Source of the DNA: an uncultured Bacilli bacterium
GTDB lineage: Bacteria > Bacillota_I > Bacilli_A > RF39 > UBA660
NCBI GenBank assembly: GCA_947630415.1
Contig: CANRHM010000048.1
Coordinates: 1 to 8,880, forward strand
DNA: 8,880 bases
Direction of reading: 5' to 3'
The notes under the pieces are model-generated. The model was given only the letters and a program-made list of their open reading frames with translations, was not told the DNA's origin and searched no databases. Positions 1-7,190 of this stretch are shown here, in pieces. The translations under genes and the position numbers were made by a program. How positions within the stretch are numbered: position 1 is the stretch's first letter; the number at the start of each line of letters is the position of its first letter.

Positions 1-705
1 AACGAACAGAAACTTGATACAAATAGCCAAGGGGATAAGGTTACGAGACAAACCAAAGTCCAAAAGATACACGTAACCTTGGAGAGTAAATCAAGTGAGT
101 AAACGAGGAAAGTGCAATGTCTTACCGATAGGAGGTCTCATAGACGTTAAGGAGGACCCTAGAAAGAAAACGGTCGAAAAAGGTTTGCTATGAGAAGTCA
201 AGAGAGGTCAATAGTACTTATGAGAATAAGGAAGGACTGAACCATTTATGAAGTTCAAGTACACTAAGATTATGTTAGTCATTAACTAGAATGTAATAAG
301 TAAAGAAAGTAATGAACGTAAATCATGAAAACCATTTATAAAGAGCAATGTGATTAATGTTGAGATTAGGAGGAAAGAGCGAAGTAGGAAACTATTAGAA
401 AGAGTACTAAGTGGAGAAAATATAGCAGATGCTATGGCAAAAGTTATAGGCAACAAAGGTGCTGGAGGAATAGATAAAGTAAGCGCCCAAGATTTCAAAG
501 ACGCAATGGAAAATAAAGAAATCAACTTTGAAGAAATAAAAATGCAAATAAGGAATCGAAGATATAAACCAAGTCCAGTAAGAAGAGTCTATATTCCCAA
601 AGAGAATGGAGATAGAAGAGGACTAGGAATTCCTACAGTAATAGATAGAGTAATACAACAATCCATAGTGCAAGTATTAAGTCCCATCTATGAAGAAAAG
701 TTTTT
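1..705 (+). mobile_element. Truncated group II intron remnant (5' RNA part plus start of its ORF)
   Basis: This stretch precedes and includes a group II intron reverse transcriptase start. Before the ORF the sequence folds into nested perfect stems as expected of intron RNA domains: 12-18 with 90-96 (ACTTGAT/ATCAAGT) encloses 37-45 with 72-80 (AAGGTTACG/CGTAACCTT). Further stems are 136-143 with 188-195 (TCTCATAG/CTATGAGA), enclosing 155-158 with 172-175, and 214-219 with 257-262, enclosing 238-242 with 253-257. The intron 5' end (GUGYG) lies outside the window. The ORF would sit in domain IV. The element is broken: the ORF stops inside the RT domain and no domain V/VI-like hairpin follows before the next gene. 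The 3' edge at about 705 is estimated from where RT similarity ends. Exon-binding sites could not be assigned by eye. Confidence 0.75.
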
Positions 706-724
706 TCTACTCGATTACTTTTAA
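350..724 (+). pseudogene. ltrA-like: Group II intron reverse transcriptase/maturase, N-terminal fragment
   Basis: This is the first 124 residues of an intron-encoded protein, a reverse transcriptase with maturase function that would normally be about 400-600 residues long. Recognisable family blocks are NKGAGGID at residues 35-42 (RT0/RT1 region), YKPSPVRRVYIPK at 72-84, and the R-x-LGIPTV-x-DR-x-x-Q block at 90-104. VLSPIYEEKF at 109-118 should lead into the S-Y-G-F-R-P motif. Instead the frame reads FLLDYF and stops, so the YADD catalytic motif, thumb, maturase and any endonuclease domain are absent. The frame opens at GTG 350; a TGA at 326-328 blocks extension, and no strong ribosome site precedes the GTG. 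Codon use is rich in AGA/AGG and purines, unlike the neighbouring genes, which fits transfer. A stray unrelated tail of about six codons before the stop suggests a deletion junction near 703-705. The fragment is almost certainly non-functional. Confidence 0.85.
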
Positions 725-760
725 TGAATTTTAATTATTAACTGTGTAAAATCAATAAGA

Positions 761-784
761 CTTTCTATAAAAAACTATAGAAAG
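761..784. repeat. Perfect 9-bp hairpin CTTTCTATA/TATAGAAAG
   Basis: CTTTCTATA (761-769) pairs with TATAGAAAG (776-784) around an AAAAAC loop. It lies in the short gap between the broken intron and the flippase terminator. No T-run follows it on the + strand, so it is not a classical terminator. Its role is unknown; it may be debris from the intron deletion or a second 3' structure for the minus-strand gene. Confidence 0.5.
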
Positions 785-796
785 CAAATATAGTAT

Positions 797-823
797 AAAG
801 ACTCATTGATGGTGAGTCTTTTT
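797..823. terminator. Intrinsic terminator, probably bidirectional, between convergent units
   Basis: A perfect 9-bp stem AAAGACTCA (797-805) / TGAGTCTTT (813-821) encloses the loop TTGATGG. On the + strand it runs into TCTTTTTAG, a usable U-tract. On the minus strand it sits directly after the flippase stop codon (822-824), where its own arm supplies TTT and AT-rich sequence follows. It would end flippase transcription and insulate it from the intron side. Confidence 0.75.
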
Positions 824-2114
824 AGTGCAGTACTTTTTTTAGATGACGTATATGACCTATCGTGGTGATTAAAACACTCATGGAAGTTGCAATGAGTAGA
901 GAATACATACCAATATGACATAGACTTACGATAAAAAGAAGTATGGTTTTAACAATAATTCCCTTTAAATTGTCGTACATCATTTCTTTCGATAGATCCA
1001 TCGATTGCATACTGGCAGCAAGTGGGGCTTGAATGTAATAAAGAAGAAAGATTGGGGCAACGGAGAGAAGATACGGAACTCCTTCTTTCGTATGATAGAA
1101 AAGTTGTAAGAAGAAGTTTGGGAAAAGCATCAAGATAATAGTGTAAGGTACTCCTATTAATAATGAAAAGAAGATCGCTTGTTTGATTTTCTTTTTGATA
1201 TAGGTATTTTCTCCTTTGGCATGGGCTTTTGAAATAACAGGAAGTAGGGCATTACTTATGGCATTGGTAAAAAAGCCTGGCATTAAAAGTAAAGGCATGA
1301 CGTATCCAGAGACGACTCCATATTCAAGAACAATATATTCGTTGGAGTAACCTGCCATTAATAGAGAAGAGGTAAGAATAATGGGTTCCAAAAAGTAACC
1401 AATGGATCCAATTAATCTTCCTCCTGTAGTAGGTAGAGCAATATCTAAAATATCTTTTAAATTCTTTCTACTAGGGGTAATATCTTGCTTACTGAGACTA
1501 AAGTTTTTAGGTAAAAAGAAGAAAAGAACACTTATGGATAAGAGTTCACTTGCCATATTGACAAGCACTAATCCAGATACAGCATAACTAACATCGATAG
1601 AGAGTAGATAAGGCGTAATAAAAATAATTAATAAAAGCCTTATAATTTGTTCTAGAATGTGGGATATCACATGAGGAAGCATCTTTTGTTTTCCAAAAAA
1701 ATAACCTCTTAATAAGTTAGATAAAGCATCGAATGGAATAACTAGTGCAATCGATAAGATCGGAAGATAACTTCTGGGTTCTTTTAGAAAATAATTACTA
1801 ATATAAGGAGCCAGAATAAGAATTAATCCAATTAAAAAGAGATTAAAAACAATAACGACAGGAATGGCAGTAAAGACCACTTTCTTATTATTATGCGTAT
1901 CTTCTGAGACAATTTTAGAAATCGCTGTGGGCATACTCAATTGTGATAACGTCATAAAAAGGGAAAAAGTAGGGAAGATGAGCATATAGAGTCCAATTCC
2001 TTCAAGACCAACAAGTCTTGTCATAACGACTCTTATAAACATCCCTAAAAACTTGGTGATAGCACCTCCTACCATCAAAATTAAAGTCGATTGTATAAAT
2101 TTTTCTTTTGTCAT
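822..2114 (-). CDS. spoVB-like: SpoVB/MVF-family polysaccharide (lipid-linked sugar) flippase
   Basis: This 430-residue polytopic membrane protein belongs to the oligosaccharidyl-lipid/polysaccharide flippase group of the MVF/MATE-like fold. Members move undecaprenyl-linked sugars across the membrane for peptidoglycan, spore cortex or surface polysaccharide. The N-terminus QSTLILMVGGAITKFLGMFIRVVMTRLVGLEGIGLY has the spacing typical of SpoVB and its relatives. The NALLPVISKAHAKG block near residue 290 matches the family's central A-L-x-P-x-x-S-x-A segment. By eye I count about 12 hydrophobic helices. B. subtilis SpoVB has more than 500 residues and about 14, so this is a short C-terminal form. 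The ATG is preceded by AAGGAAG at a 7-nt gap (minus strand, 2122-2128), which supports this start. It is a single-gene unit, divergent from the YfhO gene and convergent with the intron remnant. The family is confident, but the exact substrate and sporulation role are not: MurJ-like or exopolysaccharide flippases are alternatives. Confidence 0.85.
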   Translation of the reverse strand: MTKEKFIQSTLILMVGGAITKFLGMFIRVVMTRLVGLEGIGLYMLIFPTFSLFMTLSQLSMPTAISKIVSEDTHNNKKVVFTAIPVVIVFNLFLIGLILILAPYISNYFLKEPRSYLPILSIALVIPFDALSNLLRGYFFGKQKMLPHVISHILEQIIRLLLIIFITPYLLSIDVSYAVSGLVLVNMASELLSISVLFFFLPKNFSLSKQDITPSRKNLKDILDIALPTTGGRLIGSIGYFLEPIILTSSLLMAGYSNEYIVLEYGVVSGYVMPLLLMPGFFTNAISNALLPVISKAHAKGENTYIKKKIKQAIFFSLLIGVPYTIILMLFPNFFLQLFYHTKEGVPYLLSVAPIFLLYYIQAPLAASMQSMDLSKEMMYDNLKGIIVKTILLFIVSLCHIGMYSLLIATSMSVLITTIGHIRHLKKVLH

Positions 2115-2199
2115 AAAATCGCTTCCTTAAAAGAAGAAAACTAGTATATAATAAAGATATGAATTAGAAAGATTCCTTAGCACAAGGAGGATGTTAAAA
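2115..2199. promoter_or_regulatory. Divergent promoter region between flippase and yfhO-like gene
   Basis: This 85-bp AT-rich gap must drive both divergent genes. On the + strand a perfect TATAAT lies at 2147-2152, about 50 bp before the yfhO-like start, but no good -35 is found 16-18 bp upstream. On the minus strand TATACT (2143-2148 read in reverse) overlaps it, so the two promoters would compete for the same site. No clear operator palindrome was seen. Confidence 0.4.
2184..2190 (+). promoter_or_regulatory. Strong ribosome binding site AAGGAGG that decides the yfhO-like start
   Basis: AAGGAGG directly abuts the ATG at 2191 (no spacing, unusable) and is 9 nt from the ATG at 2200. The start is therefore taken as 2200, three codons into the open frame. 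Confidence 0.8.
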
Positions 2200-4704
2200 A
2201 TGAAGAAAAAATATTTAAATGTGCTTTTACTTATTACGATTGGACTTTTATTAATCATTGTTACCAAAGATGGATATAATTTTTTTGGATCTGATATTGA
2301 TTGGTTCAATCAACATCTTACTTTTGCAACTTACTTTAGACGTCTTTTCTATGAAACAGGACATTTATTTCCTAATTTTTCATTTCATTTAGGAAGTGGT
2401 ATCAATCTTTTTTCACTAGCGTATTATGGACTTTTTTCACCTTGGTTACTGTTGTCTTTTTGTTTTCCTTTTCTTTCGATGACAACGTATCTTCAAATCA
2501 TTAATATCGTTACCTATTTAGGAACTGTTATCTTTTTCTATTTCTTTTTAGAACATAGAAAAGTTTCATCTCCTATTGCGTTAGTAACTTCTCTTTTATT
2601 TATGACCGCAAGTCCTGTTTTATATCACTTTCATAAACAGTTCATGTTTGTCAATTATTTTCCTTTTTTAATTCTAGGTTTTTATGGAGTGGAGTCCTTT
2701 ATTAAAAATCATAAAACAACGTTACTAACGATTTCGGTTTTTCTTATTTTCTTAACGAGTTTCTATTATGGAATTCCTTGTCTATTGGTTCTTGTTTTCT
2801 ATTATGTTTATTTGAAATATCAAGATAAAAAAATAACGTTCAAAACGTTATTTCAAAAAGAATTCTTTTATCTTTTATTAGCGATGGGGTTAGGTATCCT
2901 TCTTGCTTCTTTCCTTTTACTTCCAGCTCTTTCATCGATTCTAAATGGAAGAAGTGGTATGGGAAAAGAATTTTCTATCATCTCTCTTTTACCGGATTTA
3001 AGTGGTTGGAATCTTTTGTATCATTCGTACACGATGGGATTATCTATTCTTTGTCTTCTTGCTTTAATAGCTAGTCTATTCTCTTCTAAAAAAGAAGAAA
3101 AAGTACTTTCTATATTGTTAGTTGTTCTTTTAACCATTCCATTGGTTTCCTATTTCTTAAATGGAGGACTTTATATAAGAGGAAAGGTCTTTATTCCTTT
3201 TATTCCGCTTGTCCTTTTATTAACAGCGTGTTTCTTAGAGACAATCAAAAAGAAGAAAGAGGAAATTCCTTGGAAAAGAGTAGGACTTCTTCTTTTAATT
3301 CCTATCTTAATCGTCTTTTTTACCCATATAGTGAATCAAAATTATTTTATTCTATTTGTACTGGATGTTCTCTTTACTTATCTTGCCATTACTTTTTATC
3401 AAAAGAAAAAAAGATATGAATATTTTCTTATTTATCCTTTACTAATTACGATTCCACTTTGCATTGTAATTAATCGAAGTGAAGCGTATGTCTCTTTAGA
3501 TACCAGTGCTAGTTATGAAGAAGAAAAAATAAAAGAATTGGTGACGGATGTAGAAGAAAGTGATACCTCTTTCTATCGAATGAATACGGTATATGATGTT
3601 TTCCATACTATGAACCAAGTCTATTCTTCGAAATACTATACCACTTCACTTTATGGCTCAGTTCAAAATCCGTACTACCGAAAGTTTTACTTTGAAATCA
3701 TGAAAAATCCCCAAAGTGAAGAAAATTATTTAATGTTAGCGAATAGTCTTAATCCTATTTTCTTACCTTATATGGGGGTTAAATATGTAATTTCTAGAAG
3801 CGCTCCTTTAGGGTATACGTTACAAGAAGAAAACAGCTTAAATTTATATCAAAATGAACAAGCTCTTCCTGTATTTTATGCGAGTGATCAGTTGTTTCCT
3901 CAGATGCTCTTTAATTCATTAAAATATCCCGATAATTTAGTAACTCTTTTAGAGTATGCCGTGGTCGATAAAATTTATAACACCGCCTTTACAGGACACT
4001 TACAAGAAGTGGATTTAGGACTTAGTGAACAGTTGGAAGGAATCCATATCATTCTAAATGAAAAAGAAACCAAAGAGATTTCCCTTAACAAGAACATTCA
4101 AGATAAGATTTTACTGCTTTCTTTTGATTTGACGAAAGACACGGCTTGTAAAGAAAGTGATCGTAGAATTATTGATATTAATGGTGTTACCAATCAAGAA
4201 AGTTGTGACCTTTATACCTATGGAAACGGGAATCATACTTTCTATTATCCGTTAGGAAGTAATGATGACTTATCTTCTTTAACGTTTACATTTACGAAGG
4301 GAGTCTATGAATTAACAAATGTAAAGACCTATTTAGTAGATGCGAACCTATTAACGAATTATCAAAAACGAATTACGCCGATGGAAAATATTCAAGTAAA
4401 AGAAGATAAGATTGAAGGAACGATTACAGCTAAAAAGAATAGTTATTTTATCACGAGTATTCCTTATGATAAAGGCTTTACGGTTTTAGTCGATGGTGTT
4501 AATACCCCTTATGAAATTGTAAATACCGCCTTTCTAGGTTTTCCTATTTCAGAAGGAAATCATAAAATCGAAATAAGTTATCAAGCACCTTGGTTTAAAG
4601 AAGGAAAAATCATTTCTGGAATCACTCTTCTATTAGTAATTGGAATAGGAATGAAAGAAAACTACTTTATTTCTAATAAAAAGACAAAAAGAAAAGTAAA
4701 ATAA
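2200..4704 (+). CDS. yfhO-like: YfhO-family GT-C-type membrane glycosyltransferase
   Basis: This 834-residue polytopic protein resembles B. subtilis YfhO in length and layout. After TM1 (about residues 5-22) comes an outward loop with the acidic pair S-D-I-D-W (D32, D34) and Q38. The loop continues through FHLGSGINLFSLAYYGLFSPW, the family's N-terminal signature, and resembles the catalytic first loop of GT-C glycosyltransferases. About 12 more helices follow to residue 425, then a large extracytoplasmic domain (about 430-800) and one last helix near 805-822. The block LPYMGVKYVIS and the closing PYDKGFTVLVDG...AFLGFPISEGNHKIEISYQAP are typical of YfhO C-termini. In B. subtilis and Listeria, YfhO-type proteins add sugars from undecaprenyl phosphate carriers to lipoteichoic acid or other surface polymers. 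The acceptor here is unknown. Two Cys in the outer domain (TACKES and ESCDLY) could form a disulfide. The divergent flippase suggests a shared envelope-glycan role. The family is confident; the enzyme activity is inferred. Confidence 0.85.
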   Translation: MKKKYLNVLLLITIGLLLIIVTKDGYNFFGSDIDWFNQHLTFATYFRRLFYETGHLFPNFSFHLGSGINLFSLAYYGLFSPWLLLSFCFPFLSMTTYLQIINIVTYLGTVIFFYFFLEHRKVSSPIALVTSLLFMTASPVLYHFHKQFMFVNYFPFLILGFYGVESFIKNHKTTLLTISVFLIFLTSFYYGIPCLLVLVFYYVYLKYQDKKITFKTLFQKEFFYLLLAMGLGILLASFLLLPALSSILNGRSGMGKEFSIISLLPDLSGWNLLYHSYTMGLSILCLLALIASLFSSKKEEKVLSILLVVLLTIPLVSYFLNGGLYIRGKVFIPFIPLVLLLTACFLETIKKKKEEIPWKRVGLLLLIPILIVFFTHIVNQNYFILFVLDVLFTYLAITFYQKKKRYEYFLIYPLLITIPLCIVINRSEAYVSLDTSASYEEEKIKELVTDVEESDTSFYRMNTVYDVFHTMNQVYSSKYYTTSLYGSVQNPYYRKFYFEIMKNPQSEENYLMLANSLNPIFLPYMGVKYVISRSAPLGYTLQEENSLNLYQNEQALPVFYASDQLFPQMLFNSLKYPDNLVTLLEYAVVDKIYNTAFTGHLQEVDLGLSEQLEGIHIILNEKETKEISLNKNIQDKILLLSFDLTKDTACKESDRRIIDINGVTNQESCDLYTYGNGNHTFYYPLGSNDDLSSLTFTFTKGVYELTNVKTYLVDANLLTNYQKRITPMENIQVKEDKIEGTITAKKNSYFITSIPYDKGFTVLVDGVNTPYEIVNTAFLGFPISEGNHKIEISYQAPWFKEGKIISGITLLLVIGIGMKENYFISNKKTKRKVK

Positions 4705-4732
4705 GAATAGATTCACTTATTTTTACTTTTCT
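4690..4732. terminator. Long AT-rich inverted repeat overlapping the yfhO-like stop; possible terminator
   Basis: The left arm 4690-4705 and right arm 4716-4732 pair over 16 bp with a single bulged T, around the loop AATAGATTCA. The left arm contains the last codons and stop of the yfhO-like gene. No clean U-run follows the hairpin (CTCTTGAAG), although the right arm itself is U-rich. On the minus strand a T-rich stretch (TTTTTGTCTT) follows the hairpin, but no minus-strand gene ends here. It is either a weak terminator or an mRNA 3' stabiliser. Confidence 0.5.
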
Positions 4733-4755
4733 CTTGAAGTAATTTGTTTTATAAT
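4728..4755 (+). promoter_or_regulatory. Promoter of the comN-rel-dtd operon
   Basis: A perfect -10 TATAAT lies at 4750-4755, 24 bp before the comN-like ATG. The best -35 at 16-bp spacing is only TTTTCT (4728-4733); TTGAAG at 4734-4739 is a better hexamer but too close (10 bp). The promoter therefore appears to be -10 driven. It partly overlaps the right arm of the inverted repeat at 4716-4732. Confidence 0.6.
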
Positions 4756-4779
4756 GAAATTAGAAAGAGGTTCACTTCT

Positions 4780-5028
4780 ATGGATATGGAATTTAAAAAT
4801 ATTATGGAGTTGTATCATCATGTACTTCCTGCTTTAAAATGTAGAGAAAGAGAACTCAAAGAAAAAGGGTTTCCTAAGATTTCTGTAGATTTTATTTGGG
4901 ATACGTTAAAAAGAGAAAAATGGAGTAGAAGTTATCATTTGACTTTAGGAGAAATGGTCAATGATATTTTAAAATTTGAACCAAGAACCGAAAAAAATCT
5001 TTATTCAAAAGAAGAAGTTTCAATCTAA
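4780..5028 (+). CDS. comN: ComN-like post-transcriptional regulator
   Basis: This small soluble protein has 82 residues. The pattern is an N-terminal helix YHHVLPALKCREREL, then K-E-K-G-F near residue 29, D-x-I-W-D-x-L-K-x-x-K-W at 37-48, and HLTLGEMVNDILKFE at 53-67. It resembles the ComN (YrzD) family of Bacillota, as far as I can recall that family without an alignment. B. subtilis ComN acts on comE competence mRNA after transcription and is reported to bind DivIVA. In B. subtilis comN lies next to spoVB and near relA and secDF; here it lies just before rel with a spoVB-like gene nearby, which supports the call. The start is the ATG at 4780, with AAAGAGG ending 9 nt upstream (4764-4770). 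The frame stays open to a TTG at 4744, but that would place the TATAAT inside the gene. No competence genes are in the window, so its target here is unknown. Confidence 0.75.
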   Translation: MDMEFKNIMELYHHVLPALKCRERELKEKGFPKISVDFIWDTLKREKWSRSYHLTLGEMVNDILKFEPRTEKNLYSKEEVSI

Positions 5029-5033
5029 GACAA

Positions 5034-5040
5034 GAGGTGA
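5034..5040 (+). promoter_or_regulatory. Ribosome binding site GAGGTGA that decides the rel start
   Basis: GAGGTGA ends 5 nt before the ATG at 5046. The open frame begins at a GTG (5037) that lies inside this site and also contains a TTG at 5043, so 5046 is the sensible start. Confidence 0.8.
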
Positions 5041-5045
5041 TATTG

Positions 5046-7190
5046 ATGAGTAAAGAGAAAGTCCATACCCTTGATGATTTATTGAAAAGAGTAAAGTCGT
5101 ATATCGAGGAAGAGGACGAAGTTAAACAAATTGAAGAAGCATACCATTTTGCAGAAGAAAAGCATAAGGGACAGTTTCGTAAAAATAAAGAACCTTTTAT
5201 TACCCATCCACTAGAAGTAGCTATCATTCTAACAACGGTGTATGCAGATAGTACAGCCATCAAAGCAGGACTATTACACGATGTGTTGGAAGATACGGAC
5301 ACTACGAGGGAAGAAATTGAAGAAAAGTTTGGATCCGATGTTGCAAAACTAGTCTATGGAGTTACGAAACTAGGACAGTTAAACTTTTCCGTTGAAAATG
5401 AATATTTAATTGAATATTACAAAAAGATTGTGGTTGGAATGAGTGAAGATGTACGTGTTATCATCATTAAATTAGCAGAACGTCTTCACAATATGCGTAC
5501 GCTTTATGCCCTTCCACTAGATAAACAAAAATTGGTGGCGAAAGAAACCTTAGAGATTTTAGCACCCATTGCTCACCACTTAGGAATTCATAAAATTAAA
5601 AGTGAACTTGAAGACTTATCGCTTCGTTATTTAAAACCAGATGTCTTCTATGACATTGCAGAAAAATTAAATAACACCAAACTAGAACGGGATAACACAG
5701 TCAATGAGATGCTTGAAAGTGTCAGCAATCTCTTAACAGAACATCACATCAAACACGAAATTAAAGGACGTGCCAAAAGTATTTACAGTATCTATAACAA
5801 ACTCGATAAAGGGAAAAAGTTTAGTGACATTTACGATCTTTTTGCACTTCGTGTCATCGTGGATACGGAACAAGAATGTTATATGGCGTTAGGACTTATC
5901 CATTCGAAGTATCGTCCTTATCCAAAACGTTTTAAAGATTATATCGCCATGCCAAAAGCCAACATGTATCAGTCTTTACATACCACCGTGTTTGGAATCG
6001 ATGGCTATTTATTTGAAATACAAATTAGAACCCATGCCATGGATGAAGTAGCCGAAAATGGAATTGCTTCCCATTGGGCCTACAAGGAACATAAAAATGC
6101 TTCTGAAGTATTCAAAAATACCACGGAACAAAAACTGCAGTTCTTTAAAGCGATTATCGATTCTTCCAACGATAAACTAAATAGTGAAGAAGTAATCGAT
6201 ACCATCAAAGAAGAATCAGAAGAAAATAGTATCTATGTATTCACTCCTAAAGGAGATGTATTTGAACTTCCAAAAGGGGCAACACCGATTGACTTTGCAT
6301 ATCGTGTTCATACCAAAGTAGGAGACACCATGGTAGGAGCCATTGTTAACAACAGCATTGTTCCTTTGGATTACGAATTACAAAATAACGATATTGTCAA
6401 AATCAATACCAATAAGAATTCCAAAGGACCTTCGAAAGAATGGTTATCGATTGCCAGATGTTCGCAAACCAGAAACAAGATTCGTTCGTTCTTCACTAAA
6501 AGTGAAAAAGAAATTCATATTGAGCGAGGAAAAGATAGTCTTGAAAAAGAACTCAGGAAAAGAAAGATTAGTTACAACGATTTTTATACCGATGAAAATA
6601 TCGAAAAGTTAACGAAAGAATTAAAAGTAGATTCACTGGAAGATATCGAACTCAATATCGGTAATGGTAAGTTCCAAGTGAATACCGTTTTAAATATGCT
6701 CTATAAAAAGAATGAGCCACAAGATAAAATTAAGAAAGTGGTAGCCAAAGTAGAGGATGCCGACATCATCGTGGAAGGCATTGACAAGGTTAAAGTTAAT
6801 TTAGCTTCTTGTTGTAATCCCATTCCACAAGACGATATCATCGGTTATATCACCAAAGGAAATGGAATCACCGTTCACCGTAGTACGTGTCATAACCTAT
6901 TGAGCTTAGAAAATCGTACGGTGAGTGTAAAATGGAATCAAAAAGTACAGAAACGTTACTTAACATCGATTGTAATTCACTCGAATTCTCTTGATAACAA
7001 CTTGATGGAAATCATGCAACACATCAGTATGCAAGATGCCGCTTTTGACCGAGCACTTACCATTAATCGAAGTGATGCCAACGTCTATGAATTAGATATC
7101 TTAGTACGTGATGTAGACCATTTGAATCGTATCTTTAAAGATTTAGAAAAACTAAGTTACATTACGGACGTAGAAAGGATTATTCACTAA
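5046..7190 (+). CDS. rel: Bifunctional-type (p)ppGpp synthetase/hydrolase Rel
   Basis: This 714-residue long RSH enzyme makes (p)ppGpp from ATP and GTP/GDP on starved ribosomes and can hydrolyse it. The domain order is complete. The HD hydrolase (about 25-190) has R45, H54 (ITHP), H78-D79 with E82-D83, and the RLHNMRT block at 146-152. The synthetase (about 220-350) has GRAKSIYSIYNK, D-L-F-A-L-R-V, RFKDYIAMPKANMYQSLHTT at 295-314, EIQIRT and GIASHWAYK. TGS follows at about 393-455, then a helical part, a zinc-finger-like domain with C589-C590 and C615, and a C-terminal ACT domain (about 638-714). RFKD is the RxKD form linked to bifunctional Rel/SpoT rather than the ExDD of synthetase-only RelA. 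One oddity is E145 in LAERLHNMRT, where an Asp metal ligand is usual. It lies 17 nt after the comN-like gene and overlaps dtd, the classic Bacillota rel-dtd pairing. Confidence 0.97.
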   Translation: MSKEKVHTLDDLLKRVKSYIEEEDEVKQIEEAYHFAEEKHKGQFRKNKEPFITHPLEVAIILTTVYADSTAIKAGLLHDVLEDTDTTREEIEEKFGSDVAKLVYGVTKLGQLNFSVENEYLIEYYKKIVVGMSEDVRVIIIKLAERLHNMRTLYALPLDKQKLVAKETLEILAPIAHHLGIHKIKSELEDLSLRYLKPDVFYDIAEKLNNTKLERDNTVNEMLESVSNLLTEHHIKHEIKGRAKSIYSIYNKLDKGKKFSDIYDLFALRVIVDTEQECYMALGLIHSKYRPYPKRFKDYIAMPKANMYQSLHTTVFGIDGYLFEIQIRTHAMDEVAENGIASHWAYKEHKNASEVFKNTTEQKLQFFKAIIDSSNDKLNSEEVIDTIKEESEENSIYVFTPKGDVFELPKGATPIDFAYRVHTKVGDTMVGAIVNNSIVPLDYELQNNDIVKINTNKNSKGPSKEWLSIARCSQTRNKIRSFFTKSEKEIHIERGKDSLEKELRKRKISYNDFYTDENIEKLTKELKVDSLEDIELNIGNGKFQVNTVLNMLYKKNEPQDKIKKVVAKVEDADIIVEGIDKVKVNLASCCNPIPQDDIIGYITKGNGITVHRSTCHNLLSLENRTVSVKWNQKVQKRYLTSIVIHSNSLDNNLMEIMQHISMQDAAFDRALTINRSDANVYELDILVRDVDHLNRIFKDLEKLSYITDVERIIH

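Noticed and set aside
286..525. Minus-strand open frame of 79 codons
   Set aside because: It overlaps the conserved RT reading frame antisense; its Leu/Ser-rich composition is what the A-rich plus strand gives in reverse.
1402..1587. Plus-strand open frame of 61 codons
   Set aside because: It is fully antisense to the flippase gene, with no ribosome site and no family resemblance.
2127..2309. Minus-strand open frame of 60 codons over the yfhO-like start
   Set aside because: It is a shadow of the divergent promoter and the TM1 coding region; its Phe/Leu content mirrors AT-rich coding sequence.
3228..3419. Plus-strand open frame of 63 codons inside the yfhO-like gene
   Set aside because: It is out of frame within a clearly coding transmembrane region and has no ribosome site of its own.
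4958..5302. Minus-strand open frame of 114 codons
   Set aside because: It is antisense to the end of the comN-like gene and the HD domain of rel, both of which are well supported.
6343..6612. Plus-strand open frame of 89 codons inside rel
   Set aside because: It is out of frame with the conserved TGS region of Rel and has no sign of independent translation.
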